Shown: positions 19,513-28,780, counted from the first letter of the stretch. The stretch: DNA of 64,000 nucleotides from Salisediminibacterium beveridgei (GCF_001721685.1 NZ_CP012502.1:2790001-2854000), one strand, 5' to 3'. Numbers and translations are program-made. The notes: generated by a model not told the origin, from the sequence alone.

Positions 19513-21282
19513 TTACGCCCCACCTCCAAGCGTCACTGTGACCCATTGAAACAACTGGATCCCGTAGTTCGCAAGGCCACCCACGAAAAAGGCAAGAAGG
19601 ATCGTTGCGGTACTGATGGCCGCAGCCCATTTGAATCTGAATTCTTTCACGAGGACAAAGAACACGCTCATGCATGGAATATAGAGAAGTGCCACAACAG
19701 AGCCTACAAACATCTGCGCCAACGTTAAATCCATACCGAGCAAAGGAAGTACGGCCAGTTCTCTTCTCACAACACCCAGGATCAAGGCCACACTGGCTTC
19801 AGGAGGCAATCCAAGAAAACTGACCACGACAGGTTCCACGATGAAACTGACATAGTTCAAAGCGCCTGTCTCAATCGTCAATGCCGCAAAGAGAATCCCG
19901 ATCACCATCGGAATCTCCGCTTCGATCATGAAATGCTTCGTACGCATTTTGACTTTTCCCCATAAGGCACCGGGACTTGGCGGAAGCAGATTCGGCACTT
20001 CAATCAGAACCGGATCCAATGTCCCTTTCAGCATTTTATTCAAAACGGTACCGCTGATAAACATCACCACAAAGGAGACCAGAAAGATGGATAAGAGCAA
20101 CAAAAAGGAATGGTCACCCAAGAGGGCAATAAAGGCTCCGGTCTGGGCAATGCACGGAACTGCCAGACTGACCAGGGCAGAGATGATCAGACGCTCTTTC
20201 ATACTCGAAGCAGCCCGGGTCCCGATAATCGCCGGCACTGCACAACCGTACCCCATGGAAATGGGGACAATCGAATGACCGTGGAGACCGAAGCGCCGCA
20301 GCAGCCCGTCAATCAGAATCCCGAGCCGAGGTAAATAACCGCTGTCCTCCATAAACGACAGCGTAATGTAAAAGAAGAACACATACGGTAAAATCAATGC
20401 AATCGGCCACTCCACTGCTTTAATCAGCACACCAAACTCGCCTGCCAAAACCGAATACAGCATGGTCCCTTCTGTGGTAATCCTTGCTGCGATTCCTTCG
20501 GCAAAAGGCACGTAGTAATTGTTCAAGAGAGGCAGGAAAAAGACGGCCCGCACGGCTTTCCCCATACCAACGACAAAACCCAGTGCCAACAAAACCATCA
20601 GGATCGCAATCGGCAGCCCCGTTGCCGGCTGAATCGTCCACCGCTCCAGTTTATCCTTCACCGTTTCCTGGTAATCCTGATACGTCAGGACATCATCTGC
20701 AATGATATCCAGCGAAGGGGTGTCGACGGCTTCTCCAATTGCTGCATGAGGCTTCCCCATGAGCACTTTATTGATTTCAGCGACCAGACGGGTAAACCCT
20801 TTCCGTTTCACCGCAACTGCCGGGATCACCGGAGACTGCAAAAACGCTTCGAGCTTTTCAGTATCAATCTGAATGCCTTTGTGTTCCGCCACATCCACCA
20901 TATTCAATAGAAATACAACCGGGGTATTTCTTTTTTTCAGAGCTTTCGCCAGCTGAAGATTCCGCTCAAGATTGGTCGCGTCGAGTACGCAGACAATCAC
21001 ATCCGCTCCCTGATCGAGCATCTGCATCGCTGCTTCTTCGGCTTTTGACACGGCCTTCAGTGAATAAACCCCCGGCACATCAATCAAAACCGCAGGTTCC
21101 TTCGCCAACACGAGGTCTCCCTCCATCGCGGTCACGGTGGTCCCTGCGTAGTTGGCCGTCATCACCCGTTTGTTCGTCAAACTTGAAAAGATCACACTTT
21201 TTCCGACGTTCGGATTTCCCATCAAAAGTACTTTTTTCTTGCCATCCGTTCGGATTTCGTGCTCAGTGCTATGGCATGTCAT
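19513..21282 (-). CDS. feoB: Ferrous iron transporter FeoB
   Basis: FeoB imports Fe(II). The N-terminal G domain shows GNPNVGKSVIF (G1), VDVPGVYSL (G3) and NMVD (G4). The membrane part has two Gate-type repeats with PYVFFFYITLSFMEDSGYLP and GYGCAVPAIIGTRA. At 589 residues it is shorter than many FeoB proteins. The start overlaps feoA by 14 bases. A Fur-like box precedes feoA. Confidence 0.95.
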   Translation of the reverse strand: MTCHSTEHEIRTDGKKKVLLMGNPNVGKSVIFSSLTNKRVMTANYAGTTVTAMEGDLVLAKEPAVLIDVPGVYSLKAVSKAEEAAMQMLDQGADVIVCVLDATNLERNLQLAKALKKRNTPVVFLLNMVDVAEHKGIQIDTEKLEAFLQSPVIPAVAVKRKGFTRLVAEINKVLMGKPHAAIGEAVDTPSLDIIADDVLTYQDYQETVKDKLERWTIQPATGLPIAILMVLLALGFVVGMGKAVRAVFFLPLLNNYYVPFAEGIAARITTEGTMLYSVLAGEFGVLIKAVEWPIALILPYVFFFYITLSFMEDSGYLPRLGILIDGLLRRFGLHGHSIVPISMGYGCAVPAIIGTRAASSMKERLIISALVSLAVPCIAQTGAFIALLGDHSFLLLLSIFLVSFVVMFISGTVLNKMLKGTLDPVLIEVPNLLPPSPGALWGKVKMRTKHFMIEAEIPMVIGILFAALTIETGALNYVSFIVEPVVVSFLGLPPEASVALILGVVRRELAVLPLLGMDLTLAQMFVGSVVALLYIPCMSVFFVLVKEFRFKWAAAISTATILLAFFVGGLANYGIQLFQWVTVTLGGGA

Positions 21283-21511
21283 CGGAATTCAACTCCTCAA
21301 TCCCGAATTCAGAAGCGATCGCGTAATCAATTGCAACCTCCCGCCGGCCTCTCGTCTGCACAACGACAGGGCCGCGCCACGGACTTTTATGCTTAATACA
21401 GAGCTCAGAACCGATATGAATGCCCAATCCTTCCAGTAACGGGCACACCGGAAGGGATTTGACTCTGCATCTGGCTTCACACGGAAGATCACAAAGACCT
21501 CGTGATTTCAT
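21269..21511 (-). CDS. feoA: FeoA-like SH3 domain protein
   Basis: This is a small cytoplasmic partner of FeoB with 80 residues. The FeoA core is seen in LEGLGIHIGSELCI, with PVVVQTRGRREVAID following, the typical beta-barrel pattern ending in an Ile/Ala-rich strand. The N-terminus has four Cys within the first 23 residues (CDLPCEARC, then VCP), which is unusual for FeoA and might bind metal. Its position directly before feoB and the overlap support the call. Confidence 0.9.
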   Translation of the reverse strand: MKSRGLCDLPCEARCRVKSLPVCPLLEGLGIHIGSELCIKHKSPWRGPVVVQTRGRREVAIDYAIASEFGIEELNSDDMP

Positions 21512-21529
21512 ATTCAGGCCCTCCTTAAT

Positions 21530-21548
21530 TGAGAATGATAATCATTAA
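21530..21548 (-). promoter_or_regulatory. Fur box upstream of feoA
   Basis: TGAGAATGATAATCATTAA contains two overlapping 7-1-7 motifs close to TGATAAT-N-ATTATCA. It lies about 20 bases before the feoA start, so iron-replete Fur should repress the operon. Confidence 0.85.
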
Positions 21549-21654
21549 CATCAGCCTACCTGATTTTTTCATCCTTTTGTATACGATGCTCAAATCTTCA
21601 CGAATTCGTCATCAATTTCACACTTCTTTCATCAAATTGATGAGAAGACAGCGC

Positions 21655-21686
21655 AAAACCGCCGCATCCGGAGGGATACGGCGGTT
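21655..21686 (-). terminator. Terminator after pbuG
   Basis: AACCGCCGTATCC pairs with GGATGCGGCGGTT, with one mismatch, and is followed by TTT. It lies 26 bases past the pbuG stop. Confidence 0.75.
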
Positions 21687-21712
21687 GATGGTCACACAAT
21701 ATTTTTTCTTTT

Positions 21713-23026
21713 TTATTCTCCCAAATACACAAAGTACAGGACAAACACAACCAAGAGAACATACATGATCCAGTGAACTTCCTTGGCACGTCCTTTTGAC
21801 ACCATCGTGATCGGATACATGATAAACCCGAGGGCAATACCCGTTGCAATGCTGTAGGTCAAAGGCATGGCAATGATCGTGAAGAACGCCGGTACCGCAA
21901 TCTCGAACTTCTTCCAGTCGATGTTCGCGAGCGACCTTGCCATCAGAACCCCGACGACAATCAGAGCCGGTGCGGTTACGGCAGCCGTGACCACTACCAG
22001 GAGTGGACTGAAGAGCAGGGCAACGAGGAAGAGTGCCCCGGTAACAAGAGACGCAAAACCGGTTCTCGCACCTGCGGCGATGCCTGACGATGATTCGATG
22101 TAAGCCGTTGTCGTCGACGTACCAAGAATGGCACCGATGGACGTGGCTGAAGAATCTGCCAGCAAGGCGCGCTGGGCACGTGGCAGTTTGTTATCTTTCA
22201 CAAAGCCAGCCTGGTTCGCGACGGCATAGAGGGTTCCTGCCGTATCGAAAAAGTCCACGAAGAGAAACGTCAGGATGACAATCATTAATTGAACGGTGAA
22301 AATTTCGCCGAGACTCATTTCCCCGAACGGGGCAAATGCTGCACCGAACGTCGGTGCAAGACTCGGGATTGTGCCGATGATCTGTTCCGGAACCGGAACC
22401 GTATTGAAGAGCATTCCGACGAGTGCTGTGATGACCATCCCGTAAAAAATCCCGCCTTTTAAACCGAACGCCATGAGAATGACGGTAATCACCACACCAA
22501 ATACTGCAAGCAAAGTAGCCGGATTGGTCAGGTCACCAATTTCAACCAGTGTGGCTTCAGAAGCCACGACAATCTCTGCATTCTGAAGACCGATAAATGC
22601 GATGAACAAACCGATACCGGCACCGGCGGCATACTTCAACTCCGCAGGAATGGCGTTTATGATAAATTCGCGAATGCCAACCACTGTGATCAAAATGAAA
22701 ATCAAACCTGAAATGAATACACCCAAGAGAGCCGTTTCCCAAGGGATTCCGAGACCAAGAACAACCGAATACGTGAAGAATGCATTCAGCCCCATTCCCG
22801 GTGCCAGCGCTATGGGGTATCTAGCGATAAGGCCCATGATGATGGTACCGATCGCCGCGGCGAGGGCTGTGGCCACATAAACAGCTCCCTGATCCATGCC
22901 CGCTCCGGAAAGGATATCCGGATTCACAAAAAGAATGTACGCCATGGCAAGGAATGTCGTTAAGCCCCCCATGATTTCTCTTGAATAATTCGTGCCTAAT
23001 TCGTCAAACTGAAAATACTTCTGCAT
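21713..23026 (-). CDS. pbuG: Guanine/hypoxanthine permease
   Basis: This is a 437-residue NCS2/AzgA-type permease that brings hypoxanthine and guanine into the cell. The start YSREIMGGLTTFLAMAYILF and the motifs APGMGLNAFFTYSVVLG and TSTTTAYIESSSGIAAGART are diagnostic of the AzgA/PbuG family. There are about twelve hydrophobic segments. AAGGAG precedes the ATG. The gene has its own promoter, PurBox-like sites and a guanine riboswitch, so uptake is shut down when guanine is plentiful. Confidence 0.95.
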   Translation of the reverse strand: MQKYFQFDELGTNYSREIMGGLTTFLAMAYILFVNPDILSGAGMDQGAVYVATALAAAIGTIIMGLIARYPIALAPGMGLNAFFTYSVVLGLGIPWETALLGVFISGLIFILITVVGIREFIINAIPAELKYAAGAGIGLFIAFIGLQNAEIVVASEATLVEIGDLTNPATLLAVFGVVITVILMAFGLKGGIFYGMVITALVGMLFNTVPVPEQIIGTIPSLAPTFGAAFAPFGEMSLGEIFTVQLMIVILTFLFVDFFDTAGTLYAVANQAGFVKDNKLPRAQRALLADSSATSIGAILGTSTTTAYIESSSGIAAGARTGFASLVTGALFLVALLFSPLLVVVTAAVTAPALIVVGVLMARSLANIDWKKFEIAVPAFFTIIAMPLTYSIATGIALGFIMYPITMVSKGRAKEVHWIMYVLLVVFVLYFVYLGE

Positions 23027-23070
23027 GTCCCATATCTCCTTTTTTCTGATAGTGAAGGTCAGGGCACAAG

Positions 23071-23110
23071 AAAAGCCCTGCCTCCGGATGAATCCAGGAG
23101 CAGGGCTTTA
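23071..23110 (-). terminator. Riboswitch-controlled terminator in the pbuG leader
   Basis: AAAGCCCTG pairs with CAGGGCTTT, with additional pairing of CTCC and GGAG above, and TTTTC follows. It lies between the aptamer and the pbuG ribosome site. Confidence 0.8.
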
Positions 23111-23213
23111 ACGTTTCCATTCACAATACCCAGGTCTGCAGCAAAATAAGCTGCAGGTATCCGTTAGTTCACCCACCAAAATGCGATCACTGAACAACAT
23201 ATACCTGACTATT

Positions 23214-23282
23214 GTTCGTAGTCAGACCCTTTCCGGGGGTCTGGTAGAAACTCTTGGGCCCTATTCCCAATATTATACGAAC
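23214..23282 (-). ncRNA. Guanine-sensing purine riboswitch aptamer, pbuG leader
   Basis: P1 pairs GTTCGTA with TACGAAC. The core reads TATAATATTGGGAATA, then GTTTCTACC and CAGACCCCCGGAAAGGGTCT, followed by GACTACGAAC. The specificity base is C, hence guanine or hypoxanthine. The terminator downstream makes it a transcriptional off switch. Confidence 0.95.
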
Positions 23283-23307
23283 GAAATAATGTATAAGTAC
23301 ATGAGTC

Positions 23308-23336
23308 AGTTTAGCAACACCTAAATGGATTGTCAA
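23308..23336 (-). promoter_or_regulatory. Sigma-A promoter of pbuG
   Basis: TTGACA and TAAACT are separated by 17 bases, 26 bases before the aptamer. Confidence 0.8.
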
Positions 23337-23338
23337 TA

Positions 23339-23383
23339 AAAAACGAACATTCCTTAAGTTAAATTTCCTAACATTCGGTTATT
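23339..23383 (-). promoter_or_regulatory. Two inverted PurBox-like sites upstream of pbuG
   Basis: Toward pbuG, AATAACCGAATGTT (overlapping the guaA stop codon) is followed by AATGTTCGTTTTT next to the -35 element. Spacing between the CGAA and TTCG cores is 26 bases, almost the same as at purE. PurR binding is inferred from the known PurBox. Confidence 0.6.
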
Positions 23384-24917
23384 CCCATTCTATGGTACTT
23401 GGTGGCTTGGATGTGATGTCATACACGACCCGATTGACGTGTTTCACCTCATTCACAATTCTTGTGGAAATGATCTCCAGAATGTCATAGGGAATCCTCG
23501 CCCAGTCGCTCGTCATTCCATCGATGGATGTAACTGCGCGGATCCCTACCGTATAGTCATACGTGCGGGCATCACCCATAACACCGACACTGCGCATATC
23601 AGGAAGTGCCGTAAAGTACTGCCAGATATGACGGTCCAGACCTGCTTTTTTGATTTCGTCACGGAGAATCGCATCAGATTCCCGAACGATCTCCAGCTTT
23701 TCCTGCGTGATCTCGCCGAGAACACGGATGCCAAGACCCGGTCCAGGGAACGGCTGACGCCAGACGATTTCATCAGACAGACCCAGTTCGGCACCAACAG
23801 CACGCACCTCGTCTTTGAACAGGGTATTCAACGGTTCAATTAAATCGAAGTGCATGTTTTCAGGGAGCCCCCCGACGTTATGGTGAGACTTGATGGTCTG
23901 GGCTGTATCCGTACCGCTCTCGATGATATCCGTATACAGCGTCCCTTGAGCGAGGAAGTCCACATCCTGAAGTTTACCTGCTTCTTCTTCAAAGATATAG
24001 ATGAATTCATTACCGATGATTTTACGCTTTTGCTCCGGATCACTGATGCCTTCGAGTTTTTTCAGAAAGCGTTCCTGTGCATCGATTTTGATGACATTCA
24101 TATCAAAACCATCCGCGAAGATTTTCATGACACTCTCCGCTTCATTTTTCCTTAACAGTCCGTGGTCAATGAACATGCAGATCAGCTGATCGCCGATGGC
24201 TTTATGTAACAAAGCAGCCACAACAGAGGAGTCCACACCGCCACTCAAAGCACAGAGGACCTTCCGATTACCAACAGATTCACGTACTTTATCCACTTCT
24301 ATATCAATGAAGTTCTCCATGGACCAGTTGCCCTCGCAGCCGCATACTTCATAGATGAAATTCTTCAGCATCGCCGTGCCGTGTTCGGTATTCTGTACTT
24401 CCGGATGAAACTGTACACCATAAAGATGACGGCTCTCATTACTCATGGCCGCAACCGGACAGTTATCATTGACTGCGTCCACTTGAAAACCCGCCGGTGG
24501 CGCTTTGACGAGGTCGCCGTGACTCATCCAGACCATCTGCTCTTTTGGCAGATCTTTAAAAAGCAGGGACTCATTTTGCAGCTTGATCACGGCCTTCCCG
24601 TATTCCCGGTGATGAGCGGCTTCCACACCACCATCAAAATGATCGGTCATCAGCTGCATGCCGTAACAGATGCCAAGTACGGGAATGCCGAGATCGAAAA
24701 TGGCTTCATCACAGCGCGGTGCACCGTCCGCATAGACACTCCCGGGCCCGCCGGAAAAGATAATCCCTGTCGGGTTCATCGCTCTCACGTCTTCGGCAGT
24801 GGTTTTGTGGGTGACCAGTTCACTGAATACGCCGAGGTCACGGATTCTTCTGGTGATCAGCTGGTTATACTGACCCCCGAAATCAAGCACAATAATCTTT
24901 TCGTTTAGTTCTTCCAC
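23379..24917 (-). CDS. guaA: GMP synthase (glutamine-hydrolysing)
   Basis: GuaA aminates XMP to GMP. The N-terminal amidotransferase shows [20 protein letters not shown] and the nucleophile in [17 protein letters not shown]. The ATP pyrophosphatase domain shows [20 protein letters not shown], and the C-terminal domain ends [13 protein letters not shown]. About 512 residues are predicted from the GTG at 24917, which has GAGGTG six bases upstream. A GTG three codons earlier is too close to that site. It has its own guanine riboswitch, which adds product-linked control. Confidence 0.97.
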   Translation of the reverse strand: MEELNEKIIVLDFGGQYNQLITRRIRDLGVFSELVTHKTTAEDVRAMNPTGIIFSGGPGSVYADGAPRCDEAIFDLGIPVLGICYGMQLMTDHFDGGVEAAHHREYGKAVIKLQNESLLFKDLPKEQMVWMSHGDLVKAPPAGFQVDAVNDNCPVAAMSNESRHLYGVQFHPEVQNTEHGTAMLKNFIYEVCGCEGNWSMENFIDIEVDKVRESVGNRKVLCALSGGVDSSVVAALLHKAIGDQLICMFIDHGLLRKNEAESVMKIFADGFDMNVIKIDAQERFLKKLEGISDPEQKRKIIGNEFIYIFEEEAGKLQDVDFLAQGTLYTDIIESGTDTAQTIKSHHNVGGLPENMHFDLIEPLNTLFKDEVRAVGAELGLSDEIVWRQPFPGPGLGIRVLGEITQEKLEIVRESDAILRDEIKKAGLDRHIWQYFTALPDMRSVGVMGDARTYDYTVGIRAVTSIDGMTSDWARIPYDILEIISTRIVNEVKHVNRVVYDITSKPPSTIEWE

Positions 24918-24961
24918 ACGATTCACCTCATTAAATCTTCAGATTTGATTGACCCTGTTCA

Positions 24962-25018
24962 AATAAAGAAACTTGGCTTTTCACCATAGTGATGGCGAAA
25001 GCCTCGGTTGCACTTATA
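24962..25018 (-). repeat. Interspersed palindromic element, copy A
   Basis: The minus strand reads GCAACCGAGGCTTTCGCCAT, a short loop, ATGGTGAAAAGCC and AAGTTTCTTTAT. The arms GGCTTTCGCCAT and ATGGTGAAAAGCC pair with a few mismatches. A second copy lies at 35653-35710 and a partial one near 61908. Confidence 0.65.
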
Positions 25019-25034
25019 CTTTTTTAAAAGTATT

Positions 25035-25078
25035 AAAAACTGCCTTCGTCCCTTTTTACAGGAGCGAAGGCAGTTTTA
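25035..25078 (-). terminator. Riboswitch-controlled terminator in the guaA leader
   Basis: AAAACTGCCTTCG pairs perfectly with CGAAGGCAGTTTT and is followed by T. The CCTTC on the 5' arm can pair with GAAGG of the aptamer P1 3' strand, giving a plausible antiterminator. Confidence 0.85.
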
Positions 25079-25103
25079 TCCCTTGTGCCGGGAAAAAATC
25101 CAC

Positions 25104-25172
25104 CTTCATAGTCAGGTTATTTACGGTAACCTGGTAGAGACTTCCGGACCGTATTTCCGGGGATATACGAAG
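25104..25172 (-). ncRNA. Guanine-sensing purine riboswitch aptamer, guaA leader
   Basis: P1 pairs CTTCGTA with TATGAAG (one G-U). The core reads TATATCCCCGGAAATA, then GTCTCTACC, CAGGTTACCGTAAATAACCT and GACTATGAAG. The specificity base is C, so guanine or hypoxanthine is the ligand. Confidence 0.95.
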
Positions 25173-25203
25173 CGTGTTTTGTTTGTCCGTTGCAGATTGA
25201 TTA

Positions 25204-25232
25204 ATTTTATCAGTCGCATAGTCATTGGTCAA
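25204..25232 (-). promoter_or_regulatory. Sigma-A promoter of guaA
   Basis: TTGACC and TAAAAT are separated by 17 bases, immediately after the stop of the upstream transglutaminase gene. No PurBox-like pair is seen here, unlike at purE and pbuG. Confidence 0.8.
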
Positions 25233-25235
25233 GAC

Positions 25236-27530
25236 CTACTGGTAGAGACGTTTCAACATCTCTTCCCAGTCCTTCTGATGCTTTTGCCATTCACCTTTCG
25301 GGTCTCCACCACCATAATACATCCGCTCGTAAGCCTTCGTCAGCTTCATCATCGCCTGTGAGCTGACAGCCTGATCCACCCGGCGGGCATATTCTCTTAA
25401 CGTTTCACCTTCTGCTCTTGGCAGGCCTTCCTTCTCTAACAGCCACAGCAGTCGTTTGTACGCATTTTTAAAGGATCGGTCTGTCCCGCTCACTTTGTAA
25501 AGCAAGAAGAAGAAGCGGTTCATCAGCTTACTTTGCTTTTGATACGTCAGCATGACCATGAAAAGCACGACAATGGAAATCAAGATGTTCCCCGGGGTCA
25601 ACCAGTTTCGCCAGGAACTTTCCCCGTCAGCTCCCTCCCCATCACCGACGGCTTCACCCGGATCGAATCCTTCATCCGGATCCGGAAAACGGTCATCGGC
25701 CAAATCGTCTGAAGGGTCGGGCGCGTCCGGGTCGTCACCATCGAGATCCAAATCAATGTCAACCGGTTCTGTGGAGAAATCGGCATAGTTCTCAAAGCCC
25801 TGTGTCGGTTCAAACGGTACCCAACCGACCTCCGGAAAATAGACTTCAACCCATGAATGAGCGTTGCCGTTAGTGACCTCATATACGAACTGATCATCTT
25901 CTGTCTGTTCGAGTTCTTCACCGGCCGTAAAGCCTTTCACCCAGCGCGCAGGGATGTCCAGTGTCCTGAGCAGCACCACCATCGACGTGGAATAGTTGTC
26001 ACAGTACCCAGCCTGCGTTTCAAACAGAAACTGATCCACATAGTCTTCATCATCTTCCGGGACGGGTACATCTGTCGTCTGATAGACAAAATCATTCTGA
26101 CCGAAATACTGTTCGATCGCTACTGCCTGATCATACCGGTTATCTTCTTCTGCCGTAATTTCAACCGCCAGCTCGCCGACTCGTTCAGGCAGATCATCCG
26201 GTAACTGTGTGTACATGTCAATGATTGCGTCCGGATCATTCTCCTCGGTCTCCTCCATCGTCGGAATCGGAAAACTGAAATCCAGGAAAGTGATGTCATA
26301 CGCCTCGAGGAGTACGTCGTCGCCCATTTCTCTGCCGTCCACACGTCCGCCAATCGTATCCACTTCGAATTGAAGTGCATCCGTGCCGATTACATCACCA
26401 TCAATGTTTGCGGTGATCTCCTCTCTGGGGGCATCCATGAGCTGCCCCGGATAGAACAAGTGTGAAAAACCGACTCCGGAACTCATTTGAATCGTCGCCG
26501 TTGTCTGTTCATGATCCCGGGTCTTGTCTTCGTCATACATCCAGTAATCAATCGCTTCAGGATCAAAGACATCTCCTGTTGGCTGGTAGTCTGTCTCCGA
26601 ATTCACCCAGCCGCGCCCCGTATACTCATCTTTCGATTCACCGCGCCAGTATACCGGATTGTCCGTCACCGCCTGGAATACAACGCTCTCATCCTGGATA
26701 AATCCACCACCGAGCTGTTCATCATTCTCGCCGTAGCCGACACGTCTGACCGTGCCGCCTGAACCACCGCCAAATCCGCCTTCGCCTGTAACGAAACCGC
26801 GAATCGTCGGCACCGGATCGGACCATTGAGGCTCAGGTTTCGGCATCAGAAAGGCCACAACAATCGCAATGGATACCATCGCAATCAGCGTGTACATCCA
26901 GGCTACCGGGAGAAAAGTCTCCGATTTTCGGCCAATTTCTTTTTCTGACTCCTGCACATCAAGCATATGCAACAGCGTCATCATAAAGAAGCCGATGACA
27001 ACAATCCTGACGATCGCCTGTGATGCATCCACAACGGTAAAGGTATCAAGAATCGTGATGTAAACAACCGTTGCCAGCAGGAAAAAAAACACCCGCCGCG
27101 TTTGAAAAACCCAAAAATACATCAGGTAGCAGATCAATGCCAAGAGCATAAAGAGGAGCAAGGTACGAAACGGATTCGTGAGCATCTCCATGTCACCTGA
27201 AAACAAAAGCCCCATGTTGTGACGGATCTCCCCGCCGATCATCCGGATGGACTCACCGCCACCTTCTCTTGCAAGAAACGGCCCTTCATAGAAAATGCGA
27301 TGCAATCCGAAAACAGCTGCAACTGCCAAAACCGGGAGATTGACCCAGATCGGCAGCCGGATGTAAATCAGTGCGGCACTCACCAATGCAAAACCAAGAA
27401 ACACCTCAAGGCTTGATGTATCGGTAATCGCCGGGATCGGCCTGAGCCATTCCCACAAAATTAAAAAGGCCAGCACATAAATAAACAGATGCACGATGGA
27501 GAAGGACTGTTTTGATTGTCGACTCACCAT
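25236..27530 (-). CDS. yebA: Transglutaminase-like membrane protein (TgpA/YebA family)
   Basis: This 764-residue protein has an N-terminal block of about six membrane helices (residues 10-200), then a large outer domain with a transglutaminase core. The catalytic Cys lies in AGYCDNYSTSMVVLLR, the His in GNAHSWVEVYFPEVGW and the Asp region in FEPTQGF. One more helix near 650 leads to a cytoplasmic DUF4129-like tail. A strongly acidic stretch of Asp and Pro precedes the last helix. Its physiological substrate is not known. It overlaps the DUF58 gene by seven bases; MoxR ATPase, DUF58 and transglutaminase form a conserved unit. Confidence 0.9.
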   Translation of the reverse strand: MVSRQSKQSFSIVHLFIYVLAFLILWEWLRPIPAITDTSSLEVFLGFALVSAALIYIRLPIWVNLPVLAVAAVFGLHRIFYEGPFLAREGGGESIRMIGGEIRHNMGLLFSGDMEMLTNPFRTLLLFMLLALICYLMYFWVFQTRRVFFFLLATVVYITILDTFTVVDASQAIVRIVVIGFFMMTLLHMLDVQESEKEIGRKSETFLPVAWMYTLIAMVSIAIVVAFLMPKPEPQWSDPVPTIRGFVTGEGGFGGGSGGTVRRVGYGENDEQLGGGFIQDESVVFQAVTDNPVYWRGESKDEYTGRGWVNSETDYQPTGDVFDPEAIDYWMYDEDKTRDHEQTTATIQMSSGVGFSHLFYPGQLMDAPREEITANIDGDVIGTDALQFEVDTIGGRVDGREMGDDVLLEAYDITFLDFSFPIPTMEETEENDPDAIIDMYTQLPDDLPERVGELAVEITAEEDNRYDQAVAIEQYFGQNDFVYQTTDVPVPEDDEDYVDQFLFETQAGYCDNYSTSMVVLLRTLDIPARWVKGFTAGEELEQTEDDQFVYEVTNGNAHSWVEVYFPEVGWVPFEPTQGFENYADFSTEPVDIDLDLDGDDPDAPDPSDDLADDRFPDPDEGFDPGEAVGDGEGADGESSWRNWLTPGNILISIVVLFMVMLTYQKQSKLMNRFFFLLYKVSGTDRSFKNAYKRLLWLLEKEGLPRAEGETLREYARRVDQAVSSQAMMKLTKAYERMYYGGGDPKGEWQKHQKDWEEMLKRLYQ

Positions 27531-28780
27531 TGCCCACCTGCCTTTTGCCGGTTTCTTGCATCAATGTCCCCGGAATTCATCCGGGTCGTCATCACACCAA
27601 TCCGCTCAAGCTCTTTCTGACGTTCCTGTTCCCACTGATCCAGTTCATCGTCGAGCTTGGTCATCAGGAAAAAGTAGATCTGCTTCCTTCTGCTTGAGAT
27701 CGTCTTTAGTTGCCGTAAGAGTTCATCATCGAGGGCCGTGGCAATCACGATCACCGTTGATCCGGAGGTGAGCTGATTTTCAATATCAACCAGCTTCACA
27801 GCAAAACCCGAACCCTCATCCGGCTCAATTTCCGAGAGGTGGGTGACGAGCTTTTTCTGATGATCAGTCCCGTTGCCTAATGAGAAGGAATGGACTTGTT
27901 TCCCAACGGTCATCATGCCCACATCCAGCTGCCGTTCATACGCGTACATGATAATGGATGTTGCCAGTTCAATCCCCTCTTCATAAGATTGCAGCGTGTC
28001 ATATGTGGTATTCGGTACGTAGTTACTGAGCAGAATCATGAAATTTTGACCGATGTAATCTTCAAATTCCTTCGTCATGAGCTTGGATGACCTTGCGGTG
28101 ACTTTCCAGTCAATGCTGGTCAGTTTGTCACCTGGTTCATATTCCCTCGCTCCTGCAATGGATGTGCGGTCTTCCACGAAATCCTGATTCGATTTCCGCG
28201 TTTCGGTCTCGTGCCGCTCAAAAGCCTCCCAGGAGTCAATGTGATGATAATCCGGATACACCAAGAGCCAATCCGCCGATTCCGAAAAGCGGCGCTTCGT
28301 TACCCAGCCGAACACATCACTGGTTGTGAGCCATGTGCCGAGAAACTGATAGCTCCCTCGTTTCGCATCACGAACCTGATATTCATACGTTAATTCTTTC
28401 TTGAACGACGGATAGAAGATCATCTCCGTTTGCCGGCCATGCACCTGTTCTTTGAGGCGTTTCTCCATAGCATCGTTGACGCCAAGATATAAAAATGGAA
28501 AGGGGAGTTTCCGACGCAGTATAACCTTCACATGGACATCTTCCCCTGCTGGAAGGGCCGATTGTTCAAGATGACGGGACACGTCAAAGTGCCCGAGAGG
28601 AACCAATGTGTACAAAAGCATCAGGATCATTAATAAGGTGACACTGTAAAATAAAAACCAGCTGACAAAACCGCCTTGAAACATGGCATAACTGAATAAC
28701 CCTGCGAAGATGGCAAGGATCAGCACAACTCTGAGAATCACGATCACCCAATACCAGCCTGTCCAGTCTCTTACCCTCAT
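27524..28780 (-). CDS. yeaD: DUF58 domain-containing protein (YeaD family)
   Basis: This 418-residue protein has two N-terminal membrane helices (about residues 10-60) and a DUF58 signature, YEPGDKLTSIDWKVTARSSK, followed by a von Willebrand A-like fold. DUF58 proteins pair with MoxR ATPases, and the unit may act in assembly or maturation of envelope proteins. The start overlaps the MoxR gene by four bases and the end overlaps the transglutaminase gene by seven, so the three are made together. Confidence 0.9.
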   Translation of the reverse strand: MRVRDWTGWYWVIVILRVVLILAIFAGLFSYAMFQGGFVSWFLFYSVTLLMILMLLYTLVPLGHFDVSRHLEQSALPAGEDVHVKVILRRKLPFPFLYLGVNDAMEKRLKEQVHGRQTEMIFYPSFKKELTYEYQVRDAKRGSYQFLGTWLTTSDVFGWVTKRRFSESADWLLVYPDYHHIDSWEAFERHETETRKSNQDFVEDRTSIAGAREYEPGDKLTSIDWKVTARSSKLMTKEFEDYIGQNFMILLSNYVPNTTYDTLQSYEEGIELATSIIMYAYERQLDVGMMTVGKQVHSFSLGNGTDHQKKLVTHLSEIEPDEGSGFAVKLVDIENQLTSGSTVIVIATALDDELLRQLKTISSRRKQIYFFLMTKLDDELDQWEQERQKELERIGVMTTRMNSGDIDARNRQKAGGQW

